Assembly: GCA_041395625.1 (NCBI GenBank)
Contig: JAWLAE010000004.1
Coordinates: 251,459-315,458 of the forward strand
Source of the DNA: CADEED01 sp041395625
GTDB lineage: Bacteria; Pseudomonadota; Gammaproteobacteria; Steroidobacterales; Steroidobacteraceae
Direction: 5' to 3'
Length of the DNA stretch: 64,000 bases
Shown here: positions 43,747 through 52,749 of the stretch, piece by piece
How the letters are laid out: every line of letters starts with the position of its first letter
Position numbering within the stretch: position 1 is the first letter of the stretch
The notes under the pieces: generated by a model
Seen by the model: only the letters and a program-made list of their open reading frames with translations
The model's database searches: none
What the model was told of the DNA's origin: nothing
Made by a program: the position numbers and the translations under genes

Positions 43747-44013
43747 TCAACCTCCACTCAGCGCACAAATCAAGTGCAGGGTATCACCCGGCGAGACAGC
43801 ATGCTCGAGTGACACTACTTCGGTCTGGTTGACGAACAGGCGGATATGCGGTCGGATCCGGTCCTGCTCGTCGATCATTCGAAAGCGGATGCCGCGATAG
43901 TTAGTATCGAGATCCATGAGCAATGCAGCGATATCGGTTCCGTTGGCGACTACCTCGGCAGCACCTGCTGTGTAGGATCGAAGGGGACTCGCGACGCGGA
44001 CGGTGCAGCTCAA
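43747..44013 (-). CDS. MoaD/ThiS-like small sulfur-carrier protein
   Basis: An 88-residue ubiquitin-fold protein ending in the exposed Gly-Gly (ICALSGG) required for thiocarboxylate formation. It has the LFVNQTEVVSLEHAVSPGD strand-loop typical of MoaD/ThiS and CysO-like carriers, and a hydrophobic C-terminal strand. It lies 4 bases upstream of the MoeB-rhodanese gene, its probable activating enzyme. A second MoaD domain exists in the fused protein at 58056, so this copy may serve a different route, such as CysO-like cysteine or other sulfur delivery. Confidence 0.85.
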   Translation of the reverse strand: MSCTVRVASPLRSYTAGAAEVVANGTDIAALLMDLDTNYRGIRFRMIDEQDRIRPHIRLFVNQTEVVSLEHAVSPGDTLHLICALSGG

Positions 44014-44025
44014 GACCGCGACTCG

Positions 44026-45135
44026 CTACTCGGCGTACGTGACGGAATAGATCTCAGGCAAGTGACGCGCGATGCATCGCCAGCGTTCGCCCGCGCGGCT
44101 GGTCCAGACCTCACCTGCGGTCGTTCCAAAATAGAGGCCGGTGGAAGCGCGCTGATCGCTGCACATCGCCTGACGCAGCACGGTGAACCAAGCCTGCGAC
44201 TGCGGCAATCCGGCCGCCTGGCGCTGCCACGACTTGCCGCCATTGCGGGTGATGTACACCGCAGGCTTGCCGCCCACTGACGTCCTCGGCCATACGCTGG
44301 TGCCGTCCATCGGGAAGACCCAGGCTACGTCCGGGTCGATAGGATGCATTACCATCGGAAAGCCGATGTCCCCGATCGATCGCGGCATGTTGTCGCCGAT
44401 TCGAACCCAGCGGGACGCCGGCCGATCCAGTCGGTAAATGCCGCAATGATTCTGTTGATAGAGCCGATCGGGTTGCTTGGGGTGCAGCACAACGCAATGC
44501 GGGTCATGGCCGTAGGCCGCTTCCGGATCCGGCAGGAACTCCGCCGCGCAGCCCCCGTTGAGCGGCCGCCAGTCATTGCCGCCGTCGGTCGACTCGAACA
44601 CGCCGCCAATCGAGATCGCGAGATACAGATGCCGCGCATCGCGCGGATCGATCAGGATGGAGTGCAGGAACTCGCCGTCCGGCGTCGCGAAGCCCGCTGC
44701 CCATTTCGGGAACATCGGATGCTCGTTGAAGCCCGCCACGGGCTGCCACTGATCGCCGCCGTCCTCGGATCGGAACAATCCCGCCGGCGCGCTGCCCGCG
44801 TACCAGGTGCGCGATTCGCTCGCATGGCCCGGCGTGAGCCAGAACACGCGCTCGACGGCGCGGGGCTTCTCGGCACTCGTCGCTTTGGGGAAGGCCGGCG
44901 GCTTGCTCGCCTCCTGCCAACTGCGGCCGCCGTTGCCGGAGTGGTACACCGTCGGCCCGAGGTGGCCCGTCTTGGCCGCCATCACGAGTGAGCGTGGCGC
45001 ACGCGGATCTTGCACGATGTGGTGGATGATGTGTCCCAGAAACTGCGGGCCAGCAAGTTTCCAGCCCCGTCCGCGGGCGTTGCGGCGCAGCGTGAACGCA
45101 CCTTTGCGCGTGCCGATCCACAGGGTTTCCGTCAT
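44026..45135 (-). CDS. BNR/sialidase-like (WD40/YCF48-type) beta-propeller protein
   Basis: A 369-residue protein with repeated sialidase Asp-box-like units, e.g. SGNGGRSWQEA, SEDGGDQWQPV, STDGGNDWRPL and TRNGGKSWQRQ, predicting a beta-propeller. It has no signal peptide, so it should be cytoplasmic. The N-terminus is ETLWIGTRKGAFTL. Being the first gene of an operon with a MoaD-like carrier and MoeB-rhodanese, it is probably a partner or target protein in sulfur transfer rather than a true sialidase. The ATG at 45135 is chosen; the frame opens at 45207 but without coding character. Function unknown. Confidence 0.8.
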   Translation of the reverse strand: MTETLWIGTRKGAFTLRRNARGRGWKLAGPQFLGHIIHHIVQDPRAPRSLVMAAKTGHLGPTVYHSGNGGRSWQEASKPPAFPKATSAEKPRAVERVFWLTPGHASESRTWYAGSAPAGLFRSEDGGDQWQPVAGFNEHPMFPKWAAGFATPDGEFLHSILIDPRDARHLYLAISIGGVFESTDGGNDWRPLNGGCAAEFLPDPEAAYGHDPHCVVLHPKQPDRLYQQNHCGIYRLDRPASRWVRIGDNMPRSIGDIGFPMVMHPIDPDVAWVFPMDGTSVWPRTSVGGKPAVYITRNGGKSWQRQAAGLPQSQAWFTVLRQAMCSDQRASTGLYFGTTAGEVWTSRAGERWRCIARHLPEIYSVTYAE

Positions 45136-45276
45136 GGCCGTGCAAGCATCGCGCTGATCTCGGTGCCGATCAAGAGGGGTCTGACTATTTCTTAATGAAT
45201 GCCCCATCGAGATGCAAAGCCGCGAACGCTACCTTGTCGTCACGCCACAGTTCGTGGCACAACTTGGAGCAAGCCG

Positions 45277-45540
45277 ATGAATCTTCTGCGCAAGACTCTA
45301 ATGACTGCTGCGATTGTCTCTTTCCTGCCGGCATTCGCTCTGGCCGCGGCACCGGCCACCTCGCCTTCGATGTCGGGCTCGACGACCGCCACCGCAACGC
45401 CGCCCGCGCGGGTCGAAACGGCGAAACCGGCGAGTGAGCAGCAGCAGTTGATGAAAGACTGCAATGCGACCGCCAAGACGAAGCATCTCAAGGGCAAGGA
45501 TCGCAAGGATTTCATGCGTACTTGTCTGAAGAAAAGCTAA
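45277..45540 (+). CDS. PsiF-repeat small secreted protein (copy 1)
   Basis: An 87-residue protein with a signal peptide (LLRKTLMTAAIVSFLPAFALA) and a spacer rich in Ala, Thr and Pro. The C-terminal third is a PsiF repeat: DCNATAKTKHLKGKDRKDFMRTCL, with two Cys that can pair in the periplasm. In E. coli psiF is phosphate-starvation induced; no Pho box is clear here. The ATG at 45277 follows GGAG. It is convergent with the histidine kinase gene and the stop codons overlap by three bases. A second copy is at 56307. Confidence 0.82.
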   Translation: MNLLRKTLMTAAIVSFLPAFALAAAPATSPSMSGSTTATATPPARVETAKPASEQQQLMKDCNATAKTKHLKGKDRKDFMRTCLKKS

Positions 45541-46988
45541 GTAGTCGTCTGCAGTTCTGCCGGCGCAGTGCCTCGATCGCTACTGTGTTGCTCGAGCGCT
45601 GCGCCGGTGGATGCGACAGCCGGAAATCGGCAGATCACTTCCAGGCCCGGCGCATTGTCAGTCAGCTCCAGTTCGCCGGCATGCAAATGGACGACAGCGT
45701 CGACCAATGCCAGACCGAGGCCGCTGCCATCGCGATCAGGTGACGCGCCGATACGCTGGAAGGGCTGCAGGGCCCGCTCGCGATCGGCGGGCGCAATGCC
45801 CGGACCGTTGTCGGCGACGGTCAGAACGACCCGGTCGGAATGCTGGTCGGTGAACGTGCCAATGAGTACTGTCCCGCCCGAAGGCACGTACTTCATGGCA
45901 TTCTCCAGCAAATTCGTTATTAATTGAGCGAGTAACTGCCGGCTGCCAAGCATGCCTGCGGTTGCACCGAATTGACCGCTGAGCGTCAGTCCGACGGACT
46001 GAGCTTTCGGTTGATACAGCTCGGTCAGTTCTGCGGCCAGTACTGCGAGGTCGATCGGCTCGGCCGCCGCGATGGCGCCCCGCGACTCTGCTTGAGCGAT
46101 CTGCAGCAGCGTGGCCAGCGTGCGCTGCACCTGTTCGAGGTCGGCGGTGACCGATATCATCATCGCGCGAGTGGCTGCCGGTGTGTCGGCTCGCAGCAAT
46201 GCTTCATCGAGTCGCACGCGCACGCGATAGAGCGGCGTCCGCAGATCGTGTGCGACACAGTCGAACGTGGTCTGCAACGATGTTGTTTGCCGCTCGAGTC
46301 GGTCGAGAACGCGGTTGACGGCCTCACCCAGTGCGTCGAACTCGTCATGCGAGCCGTCAAGCGGCAAACGTTGCGTCAGATCGCCAGCAATGATGGTGCG
46401 GCAGGTTTCAGCGTAAAGCCGCACGCGCGATCGCACGCGCCGGCTATACCAGGCGCCCAATATGGCCATCAGCAAGGCCGTCAGGCCCGTGCCCCAGACC
46501 GTGGCCCACAGAAACCGCTGGGAGAACCGCCGCTGCTCGCTGACATCGGTGCCGACTAACAACCAATACTGCGATGCAAGTGACACGAGCTGCGCCTCGA
46601 TCGGATGCTCGACTTGGCCGCTGGCCTCGGTCGCCTGCACGCGAAATTCCTGGCGCCCCGCGTGGGGCGTTGCGCCAGTGGGCCAGCCAGTCAGGTTGCC
46701 GCCCAATCGATTGAGGCCTGCATCCGCCAGCAGGTAGACAGCGCCGGTGCGGCCCCACTGATCGCCACGTGCCTGCAGAGCAGCGCTCAGCTGATCGATA
46801 CCACCGACCTCGAAATCATCGGTGAGGCCGTCGATCTCCGCACGTACTACCGCGCTCACCTCCTGCTCGAGCGCACGCGTCGTGAGCCAGTAGACCGACG
46901 CCAGCAGCGCGCCGACGGCCGCCAGAACGACCAGCACGTAGAGTCGGACGAGGCGAGTAGCGGACAGGCGCAGAGCACGTTCAGGCAT
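45537..46988 (-). CDS. Sensor histidine kinase
   Basis: A 483-residue kinase: N-terminal transmembrane helix (about residues 13-35), a periplasmic sensor of about 120 residues, a second helix (about 157-180), HAMP linker, then the dimerisation domain with His247 in VAHDLRTPL. The ATPase domain has NLLENAMKY, DNGPGIA and GSGLGLAL. It overlaps the response regulator gene by 8 bases and is the last gene of the mprF operon. The sensor part has no known domain by eye; it may detect envelope stress or cationic peptides. Confidence 0.92.
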   Translation of the reverse strand: MPERALRLSATRLVRLYVLVVLAAVGALLASVYWLTTRALEQEVSAVVRAEIDGLTDDFEVGGIDQLSAALQARGDQWGRTGAVYLLADAGLNRLGGNLTGWPTGATPHAGRQEFRVQATEASGQVEHPIEAQLVSLASQYWLLVGTDVSEQRRFSQRFLWATVWGTGLTALLMAILGAWYSRRVRSRVRLYAETCRTIIAGDLTQRLPLDGSHDEFDALGEAVNRVLDRLERQTTSLQTTFDCVAHDLRTPLYRVRVRLDEALLRADTPAATRAMMISVTADLEQVQRTLATLLQIAQAESRGAIAAAEPIDLAVLAAELTELYQPKAQSVGLTLSGQFGATAGMLGSRQLLAQLITNLLENAMKYVPSGGTVLIGTFTDQHSDRVVLTVADNGPGIAPADRERALQPFQRIGASPDRDGSGLGLALVDAVVHLHAGELELTDNAPGLEVICRFPAVASTGAALEQHSSDRGTAPAELQTTT

Positions 46989-47658
46989 CGTCGCGCAAAA
47001 CGTAACCGGCGCCGCGGATCGTGTGCAGAAGCGGCCGTTGAAAACCCTTGTCGATGGCGTTGCGCAGCCGACTGATGTGCACGTCGATTACATTCGTCTG
47101 CGGGTCGAAGTGCAGATCCCAAACACCTTCGAGCAACATAGTCCGCGTAACGACTTGCCCCGCGCGACGCAGCATGAACTCCAGGATCTGATACTCCTTG
47201 CCAGTGAGTTCGATCGGTCGCCCCGCGCGAGCCACGCGGCGGCCGAGCAGGTCCACTTCCAGATCCGCCAGCTGCAATCGAGTAGTCGCTTGCGTTGCGC
47301 CGCCGCGCCGCAAGAGAGCTTCTATACGCGCCAACAACTCGGCAAATGCAAACGGCTTGGTGAGATAGTCGTCACCACCCGCTTTGAGGCCGCGAATGCG
47401 ATCATCGACCGTGCCGAGTGCCGAGAGTATCAGCACGGGCGTCTGATCCTGGTTCTTGCGCAGCATCTCGACGATCGACAAACCATCGATGTGTGGCAAT
47501 TGCCGATCGGCGATGATCAGATCGAACTCGCTTTCGGTCGCCGCGAACAGTCCATCGCGGCCATCGGCCGCGTGTTCCACGGCATAGCCACTTTCCTGCA
47601 GACCTTTGCACAAAAAGCGCGCCGCTTCGGCGTCGTCTTCCAACAGCAGGAGTTTCAT
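46981..47658 (-). CDS. OmpR-family response regulator
   Basis: A 225-residue regulator. The receiver has the acidic pair LEDD, phospho-acceptor Asp51 in IIADRQLPHIDG, and the Lys in YLTKPFAF. The C-terminal winged-helix domain ends RPLLHTIRGAGYVL, typical of OmpR/PhoB-type DNA binding. The ATG at 47658 is chosen; the frame is open upstream for another 86 codons but that overlaps the AcvB gene. It lies 22 bases downstream of the AcvB/VirJ gene and overlaps its kinase gene, so it probably autoregulates the lipid-modification genes. Confidence 0.93.
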   Translation of the reverse strand: MKLLLLEDDAEAARFLCKGLQESGYAVEHAADGRDGLFAATESEFDLIIADRQLPHIDGLSIVEMLRKNQDQTPVLILSALGTVDDRIRGLKAGGDDYLTKPFAFAELLARIEALLRRGGATQATTRLQLADLEVDLLGRRVARAGRPIELTGKEYQILEFMLRRAGQVVTRTMLLEGVWDLHFDPQTNVIDVHISRLRNAIDKGFQRPLLHTIRGAGYVLRDDA

Positions 47659-47680
47659 CGCACTATCGATCGGCGCCGCA

Positions 47681-49138
47681 TCAAACGCCCGCGAATCTGG
47701 CCACTTCCTCACCGAGGCGCGTGAACTGTCCGCCGAAGTGATGGCCACCCTGCAATTCCAGATTGCGCCAGTTGGGCCGCTGCTCGACTCGCGGACACTC
47801 GGAACTTGCCTCGGTGCTGCCATAAACGCAGAGCACCGGAAGCTTCGGCAAGCGGTCGAGTTCCGGCCGTATGGGTGCGCCCCGGTCCGCCACGCCGGGG
47901 ATCCAGCCTGCGACATGTACCTCGAATGCGACGGTGTCGGACAAGCCCAGAAGATTGAGCGACTTGATTCGTGCGACGCTCGCAGCCGACAGGCGATTGA
48001 CCAGTGACGGCAGAACGTCGGCGCCGAAAGAGTAGCCGATGAGTATTACCTCCGATTTACGCCAAGCGGCCGTATAGTGCTGGATGATTCGTTGCAAATC
48101 GTGAGCTGCCTCGTCAGCGGTGCGCTGCTGCCAGAAATACTTCAGGCTGGAGAGGCCGACCACCGGAATGCCGCGAGCGGCGAGAAGACTGCCAACGTCC
48201 TGATCGAGTCCGGCCCAACCGCCGTCGCCCGTCAAAATTACGGCGAACGCGCTGGGATGGGCCTGAATGGTGGGCGGGACAGGTACTTCCACCAGTGGCA
48301 AGTCGGCTACCGCTGCCACGGCCTTGCCGCTGGACGACGTCATGGCAGCACCGGTCGGCGCATCCGCCAACTTCACGAGCGCTTCGAGAAACTGTGGCTG
48401 CCAGCGTGCCGGTACGCCGTAGCCATGTCCCACTTTCGGCAGGCTGACGAGCTCGCCGCGCGGCGTGGCGGCAACGAACTCGCCGGTCTTGGCAAACTGG
48501 CACACCGCGTCCATTTCGCCGTGCAACGCGATCCACGGTGCACCGAGCGTCTTACTCGGCTTGAAGAAGGAGTTACGGCCTTTCGCGTCGAGCGTGTACT
48601 CCAGTCCGTCGCCGCGACAGAGTTCCGTGCGCAATGGCAGATCGGGGCAGAACCCCAGGCTGACGGCGCCCGTGAAGGTACCTTTGGGCGCTTGCGCCAA
48701 CACCGCATACACCAGCGTCGCACCCGATGAGTAGCCTGTTAGTGCAGGCACCAGGTAATGGGGCATGCCCAGTCGCTTTTCGACATGGTGCGCCAGCTCT
48801 TCGAAATCGCCCGCCAACGATCGACACTTCTCGCCGCCCTTGTTGACATTGGCGATGTAAGTGCGCACATCGATGCCGACCACCATGGCGCCGCGCTCGA
48901 CGAGTGCGCGCGCCATGTCCTTGACGCCGCGGTTCCAACCGCCGTCGCCGGAGACGAACAACACGACGCTGGTCGGCGTGCCATCAGGTCTTGTTATGAC
49001 GACGTCGCCGAAGTCGCCATGTACAATGTGTTCCTCCGTTAGCGAGTCCCCCGGTGGTTTCGTGCCGGGGGCCGCGTAACAAGTTGGGGTGAGTGCCGCA
49101 AGGAAAAAGGCAACTGACAGCAATAGCGCGCGCGTCAT
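47681..49138 (-). CDS. acvB: AcvB/VirJ-family protein (putative lysyl-phosphatidylglycerol hydrolase)
   Basis: A 485-residue secreted protein with a signal peptide (ALLLSVAFFLAALTPTCYA) and two VirJ-like alpha/beta hydrolase halves. The first has VVLFVSGDGGWNRGVKDMA and LTGYSSGATLV; the second has VILTGDGGWAGLDQDVG and a nucleophile elbow IGYSFGADVL. In Agrobacterium AcvB acts with MprF-type synthases to hydrolyse aminoacylated phosphatidylglycerol in the periplasm. Here the gene directly follows mprF with a four-base overlap, supporting the same pairing. The ATG at 49138 is the start; the frame is open further upstream within mprF. Confidence 0.85.
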   Translation of the reverse strand: MTRALLLSVAFFLAALTPTCYAAPGTKPPGDSLTEEHIVHGDFGDVVITRPDGTPTSVVLFVSGDGGWNRGVKDMARALVERGAMVVGIDVRTYIANVNKGGEKCRSLAGDFEELAHHVEKRLGMPHYLVPALTGYSSGATLVYAVLAQAPKGTFTGAVSLGFCPDLPLRTELCRGDGLEYTLDAKGRNSFFKPSKTLGAPWIALHGEMDAVCQFAKTGEFVAATPRGELVSLPKVGHGYGVPARWQPQFLEALVKLADAPTGAAMTSSSGKAVAAVADLPLVEVPVPPTIQAHPSAFAVILTGDGGWAGLDQDVGSLLAARGIPVVGLSSLKYFWQQRTADEAAHDLQRIIQHYTAAWRKSEVILIGYSFGADVLPSLVNRLSAASVARIKSLNLLGLSDTVAFEVHVAGWIPGVADRGAPIRPELDRLPKLPVLCVYGSTEASSECPRVEQRPNWRNLELQGGHHFGGQFTRLGEEVARFAGV

Positions 49139-51720
49139 TTTGAGACCAGACCCTTCAGACCACCGGCGATCAAGCGTGATACGTCGAGCAGCACACGCGG
49201 CAGGATAAGCCGACCCGGTGCAGCCAAATAACGTGGCGTCCATTCGGGCGAGAACTTTTCCTTGTAGCGCTGCAGGCCTTCGAAATTGTAGAAGTGCTCA
49301 CCATGACGAAACACAAAGCTGCCCATCCGATGCCAGGCAGGCGCCAGCGCATGCGGTTCCAGCCCGGCGAGTGGTGCCATGCCAAGATTGAACCATCTAT
49401 ATCCCTGGACTCGTCCCCACAGCATGAGTTCCGTAAACAAGTAATCCATGGCGCCCTTGGGCGCATCGGGGCCAAAGCGCATCAGATCCACGGACAGTTC
49501 CTCCCGATTGGGGGTGGTCCAGAGATTGGCAAAGGCCACGGGCTGCCCACGGACACGTACCAACGCTACCGGAAAATTCTGTAGATAGGCTTCCGAAAAG
49601 GCGCCGACGGAGAAGCCCTTCTCAGCAACCGCTTTGTGCGTGAGCCAGCCATCTGAAATTTGCCGCAATTGAGGCAGCAGTGGCGATATTGCGTCCGGTG
49701 TTACAACCTCGAAGCTCGCACCATCCCGCAGTGCACGTCGATGCGCTTGTCGCAACTCGGCCCGTGTACTGCCTTCGAGCGAGAAGCTGTCGAGGGCTAC
49801 CCGCGCTTCCTCACCGAGCTTGATCAGTGTCAGGCCGAGATCGACATAGAGCGCGAGGTTACCTGAGGTAACCTGGTAGAAAACGGCCCAGCCGCCGGCT
49901 CGATCGACCTGTTCTCGAAAATCCCTTGCCACGGCACGATGCAGAGCCAGCGGACCCACAGGGTCGCCGAGCGCGATCCAGCTGCGTCCCATCACCTGGT
50001 ACATGATGAAAGCCTCACCGCTTTGGTGGAACAACAGTCGTTTGTCGCCTGCCAATACAGCGTTGCCCAAGGTATCACTGCTATGCACCAACGCACGCCT
50101 GGTTTGCTCCACGTCAACACGATCAAGCGTATCTGTGAGATGACGCGCCGGTCGCAACAGATATGCCGCAAAAAACCCAAGCGACAACGTGGCCACGACC
50201 ACTGACGCGCGCAATGCACGCGAAGTCTCGCCGAAGCGCGAAAAGGTCCACCACAGCGAATCGGAATAGGGCTGTTGGCTGCTGAGCCATGCGAGCGCCA
50301 TCGAGAGCGCGACGACGCCGAGCACACTCAGAATCCAGCCGGTGGAATATTGCTCGCGCATCAGTGAAGAGGCGCGGTAGAAGGCAGCACGTCCGAACCA
50401 CAGAACGGCCAGCACAGCGCCTAACATCAGTGCCTCTTCGACATCGAGGCCCTTGATGATCGATGCCAGTATCCCGGCGATCAGCAGCCAGAACGTAAGG
50501 TGATAAGCGGCCGCTACGCGGCGCATCAAGCCGTGCGCGAGCACGAGCAGCGCCAGTCCGACGATGCTGCCCGCCATATGCGATAACTCAAGCAGTGGCA
50601 GTGGCAAGACGTGGCGAAGTGCATGCAAGCGATCATCGAGTGCGGGCGTTGCGCCTGACAACAGCAGCACGGCACCGGCGACGAATACCAGTGCCGCGCA
50701 GACTTGTGATGCAATCGGCGTGAGGTAGAGGCTGATCCGGGCTGACCAGGAACCAATCCGGCCGCGCTGGCCATGCAGTTCGTGACCGGTGAAGAGCAAA
50801 CTGGCGACGCCAAGCGGCAGCAGGTAATAGATAACACGATAGACCAGCAAGGAGCCAAGCAACGCGTCGGCCGGGATATCCCGCAATGCAAGTATCAGAA
50901 CGGATTCGAATACACCCAGCCCGCCCGGCACCGTCGATACGATGCCCGCGATGATCGCGACGGCGTAGATTCCTGCGAATCCCAGCAGGCTGATATGCGT
51001 TCCCTGCGGTAGCAGCACCCACAGGACGGCAGCGGCTAACGTGAGATCTGTGACTGCGGTGACTAGTTGTGGGATTGCGATCGTAAGCGGCGGCGGGCGC
51101 ATGCTCCAGGTGCGGATCCGCAGCGGGCGCTTGACCGTCGCTGCGCAGATGACGTAGGCGACAGGTACGGCCAGCAGCACGCAGCCGAGTGCGATAGACC
51201 AGTTCTGGTGCGCACCAAGCATCGTGAGAACCTGGGGCGGCGAATCGATCAATGAGATGCCAGCCAGAGTCGCAAGTCCAAGCAGTGTCGTCAGGCTGCA
51301 GAAGGCGACGACGACGCCGACGTCCGCAGTCGAGAGGCCTCGCGGCGCGTAAAAGCGGAAACGGACCGCTGCACCCGTGAACGCGGCGACGCTGAGATTG
51401 TGATTGAGGGCGTAGGCGACAAACGCAGTCAGGGCAACGTGTGGGTAAGCCACTTTGCGCTGTACATAGCGCAGTGCCAACCAGTCGTACAACGTCAAGC
51501 ACAAATAGCTGGCGATCGTCATGGCAAGCGCAAACAACAGCGTCTTGACTGGAATTGCCGCTACATGACCCAGAACGTCCGCCAGATCGTACTCGCGAAG
51601 CTCGCGTCTCAATAGCCATACGACGAGCGACAGGATGACCAGCACGAGCACGGGTATGCCGAAGCGCCGTAGAGCCGACGGCGTATGTGATGCGGTGGGG
51701 GCTATCGAGTTCCGTTGCAT
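49135..51720 (-). CDS. mprF: Bifunctional lysylphosphatidylglycerol synthetase/flippase MprF
   Basis: An 861-residue inner-membrane enzyme that adds an amino acid (usually lysine from lysyl-tRNA) to phosphatidylglycerol and flips the product. The N-terminal two thirds contain about fourteen hydrophobic helices (the flippase domain); the C-terminal third is the DUF2156 synthase (LFHQSGEAFIMYQVMGRSWIALGDPVG, FANLWTTPNREELSVDLMRF, WFNLGMAPLAGL). Aminoacylated lipids lower the membrane's negative charge and raise resistance to cationic peptides or acid. It overlaps acvB by four bases and the upstream secreted hydrolase gene by 19 bases. Confidence 0.93.
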   Translation of the reverse strand: MQRNSIAPTASHTPSALRRFGIPVLVLVILSLVVWLLRRELREYDLADVLGHVAAIPVKTLLFALAMTIASYLCLTLYDWLALRYVQRKVAYPHVALTAFVAYALNHNLSVAAFTGAAVRFRFYAPRGLSTADVGVVVAFCSLTTLLGLATLAGISLIDSPPQVLTMLGAHQNWSIALGCVLLAVPVAYVICAATVKRPLRIRTWSMRPPPLTIAIPQLVTAVTDLTLAAAVLWVLLPQGTHISLLGFAGIYAVAIIAGIVSTVPGGLGVFESVLILALRDIPADALLGSLLVYRVIYYLLPLGVASLLFTGHELHGQRGRIGSWSARISLYLTPIASQVCAALVFVAGAVLLLSGATPALDDRLHALRHVLPLPLLELSHMAGSIVGLALLVLAHGLMRRVAAAYHLTFWLLIAGILASIIKGLDVEEALMLGAVLAVLWFGRAAFYRASSLMREQYSTGWILSVLGVVALSMALAWLSSQQPYSDSLWWTFSRFGETSRALRASVVVATLSLGFFAAYLLRPARHLTDTLDRVDVEQTRRALVHSSDTLGNAVLAGDKRLLFHQSGEAFIMYQVMGRSWIALGDPVGPLALHRAVARDFREQVDRAGGWAVFYQVTSGNLALYVDLGLTLIKLGEEARVALDSFSLEGSTRAELRQAHRRALRDGASFEVVTPDAISPLLPQLRQISDGWLTHKAVAEKGFSVGAFSEAYLQNFPVALVRVRGQPVAFANLWTTPNREELSVDLMRFGPDAPKGAMDYLFTELMLWGRVQGYRWFNLGMAPLAGLEPHALAPAWHRMGSFVFRHGEHFYNFEGLQRYKEKFSPEWTPRYLAAPGRLILPRVLLDVSRLIAGGLKGLVSK

Positions 51721-52589
51721 TGCCCCGTGCCTAACCAGTCATTGACTCTGCGCCAGAATCGTGCACGACCGTCCGCAGAGTCCAGTCCGAGTCCGTGCCC
51801 TAGCCGCGGCAGTACTTCTACGGTCATGTTCCGTTTTCCCAGCACCTGCGCGCGCGCCCGCGCGAACAGCGCTGCGGCGACCGGTACTACGGTGTCTGTA
51901 TCACCGTGCAGCATCAGCACCGGGGTGTCAATGCCTTGGTAGGCTTGCATCGGTTCGAGATCGAGCATCGACGCCCAGTAGCGATACTTCTCTCCCTGAA
52001 TTTCGTTGCGTATGTCACGCGGTGCAGCACGTATGGCACGAATGATTCGATCAACCGCGCCCGCTTCATTGTCGATAGCCAGTGTTGTTCGCAGCTCGTC
52101 TTCACCGCGCATGGCACCGGCGCTGAGCACAATGACATGAGTGAATCCAGGCACCGCCGCGGCGACGAAAGGTGCAACCGTGCCTCCTTCGGAGTAGCCG
52201 ATCAGTACTCGCCGGCATGTGTCGGGGTTGGCGGCGATGGCGGCTCTAGCGAATTCGATCTGCTCCTTGATGAGCTGCGGATAAGTCGTATGATGATGAA
52301 ACTCATTCGAGCAGCCCAGCAAGGCGAATGGTAGCGATCGCGTGTATTGCTTCTCCCGCGTCATGATGTACCAATTGCCGGGCGCGTCATGGAACATGCT
52401 CTGCACTTGGGAGCCTACGGGCTCGCAGCCGGAACCGGGCACGAAGACGATCAAACCCCCGTCGTCGCGGGAAGCGCCGATCGTTAGTTCGAACGCACCT
52501 GCTGGTGAAGCGTCGGCGGTCTGCCAGAGTGCCAGCAGCAAACACAGTGCCACCAGCACTGGGCCATAACGATTGCGAACCCCGGTCAT
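51702..52589 (-). CDS. Secreted alpha/beta hydrolase upstream of mprF
   Basis: A 295-residue exported protein with a signal peptide (VLVALCLLLALWQTADA). The alpha/beta hydrolase features are IGYSEGGTVAPFVA (nucleophile elbow), MLHGDTDTVVPVA (acid) and RLGHGLGLDS (His). I choose the ATG at 52589, with AGGG five bases before; an ATG at 52628 is possible. The gene overlaps mprF by 19 bases, so it belongs to the lipid-modification operon. It might process phospholipids or peptides at the membrane; no substrate can be assigned. Confidence 0.8.
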   Translation of the reverse strand: MTGVRNRYGPVLVALCLLLALWQTADASPAGAFELTIGASRDDGGLIVFVPGSGCEPVGSQVQSMFHDAPGNWYIMTREKQYTRSLPFALLGCSNEFHHHTTYPQLIKEQIEFARAAIAANPDTCRRVLIGYSEGGTVAPFVAAAVPGFTHVIVLSAGAMRGEDELRTTLAIDNEAGAVDRIIRAIRAAPRDIRNEIQGEKYRYWASMLDLEPMQAYQGIDTPVLMLHGDTDTVVPVAAALFARARAQVLGKRNMTVEVLPRLGHGLGLDSADGRARFWRRVNDWLGTGQCNGTR

Positions 52590-52749
52590 TAACGCCCTAG
52601 CATGGCGAAAGCCAATCGAACGGAGCATGAAATCATCTTAATCTAGGCCCAGAGGTGACGCGGCCATGCATCCAGGCTTGCGGTGCGTCGGGTAAAATCG
52701 CCTGCGGGTGCCCCGTCGTCTGAACATGGCCAGTTCGAAACAGTAGATC

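Noticed and set aside
44026..45135. Assignment of the BNR protein as a true sialidase
   Set aside because: Asp-box repeats occur in many propellers, the protein has no signal peptide, and the operon context is sulfur transfer rather than sugar metabolism.
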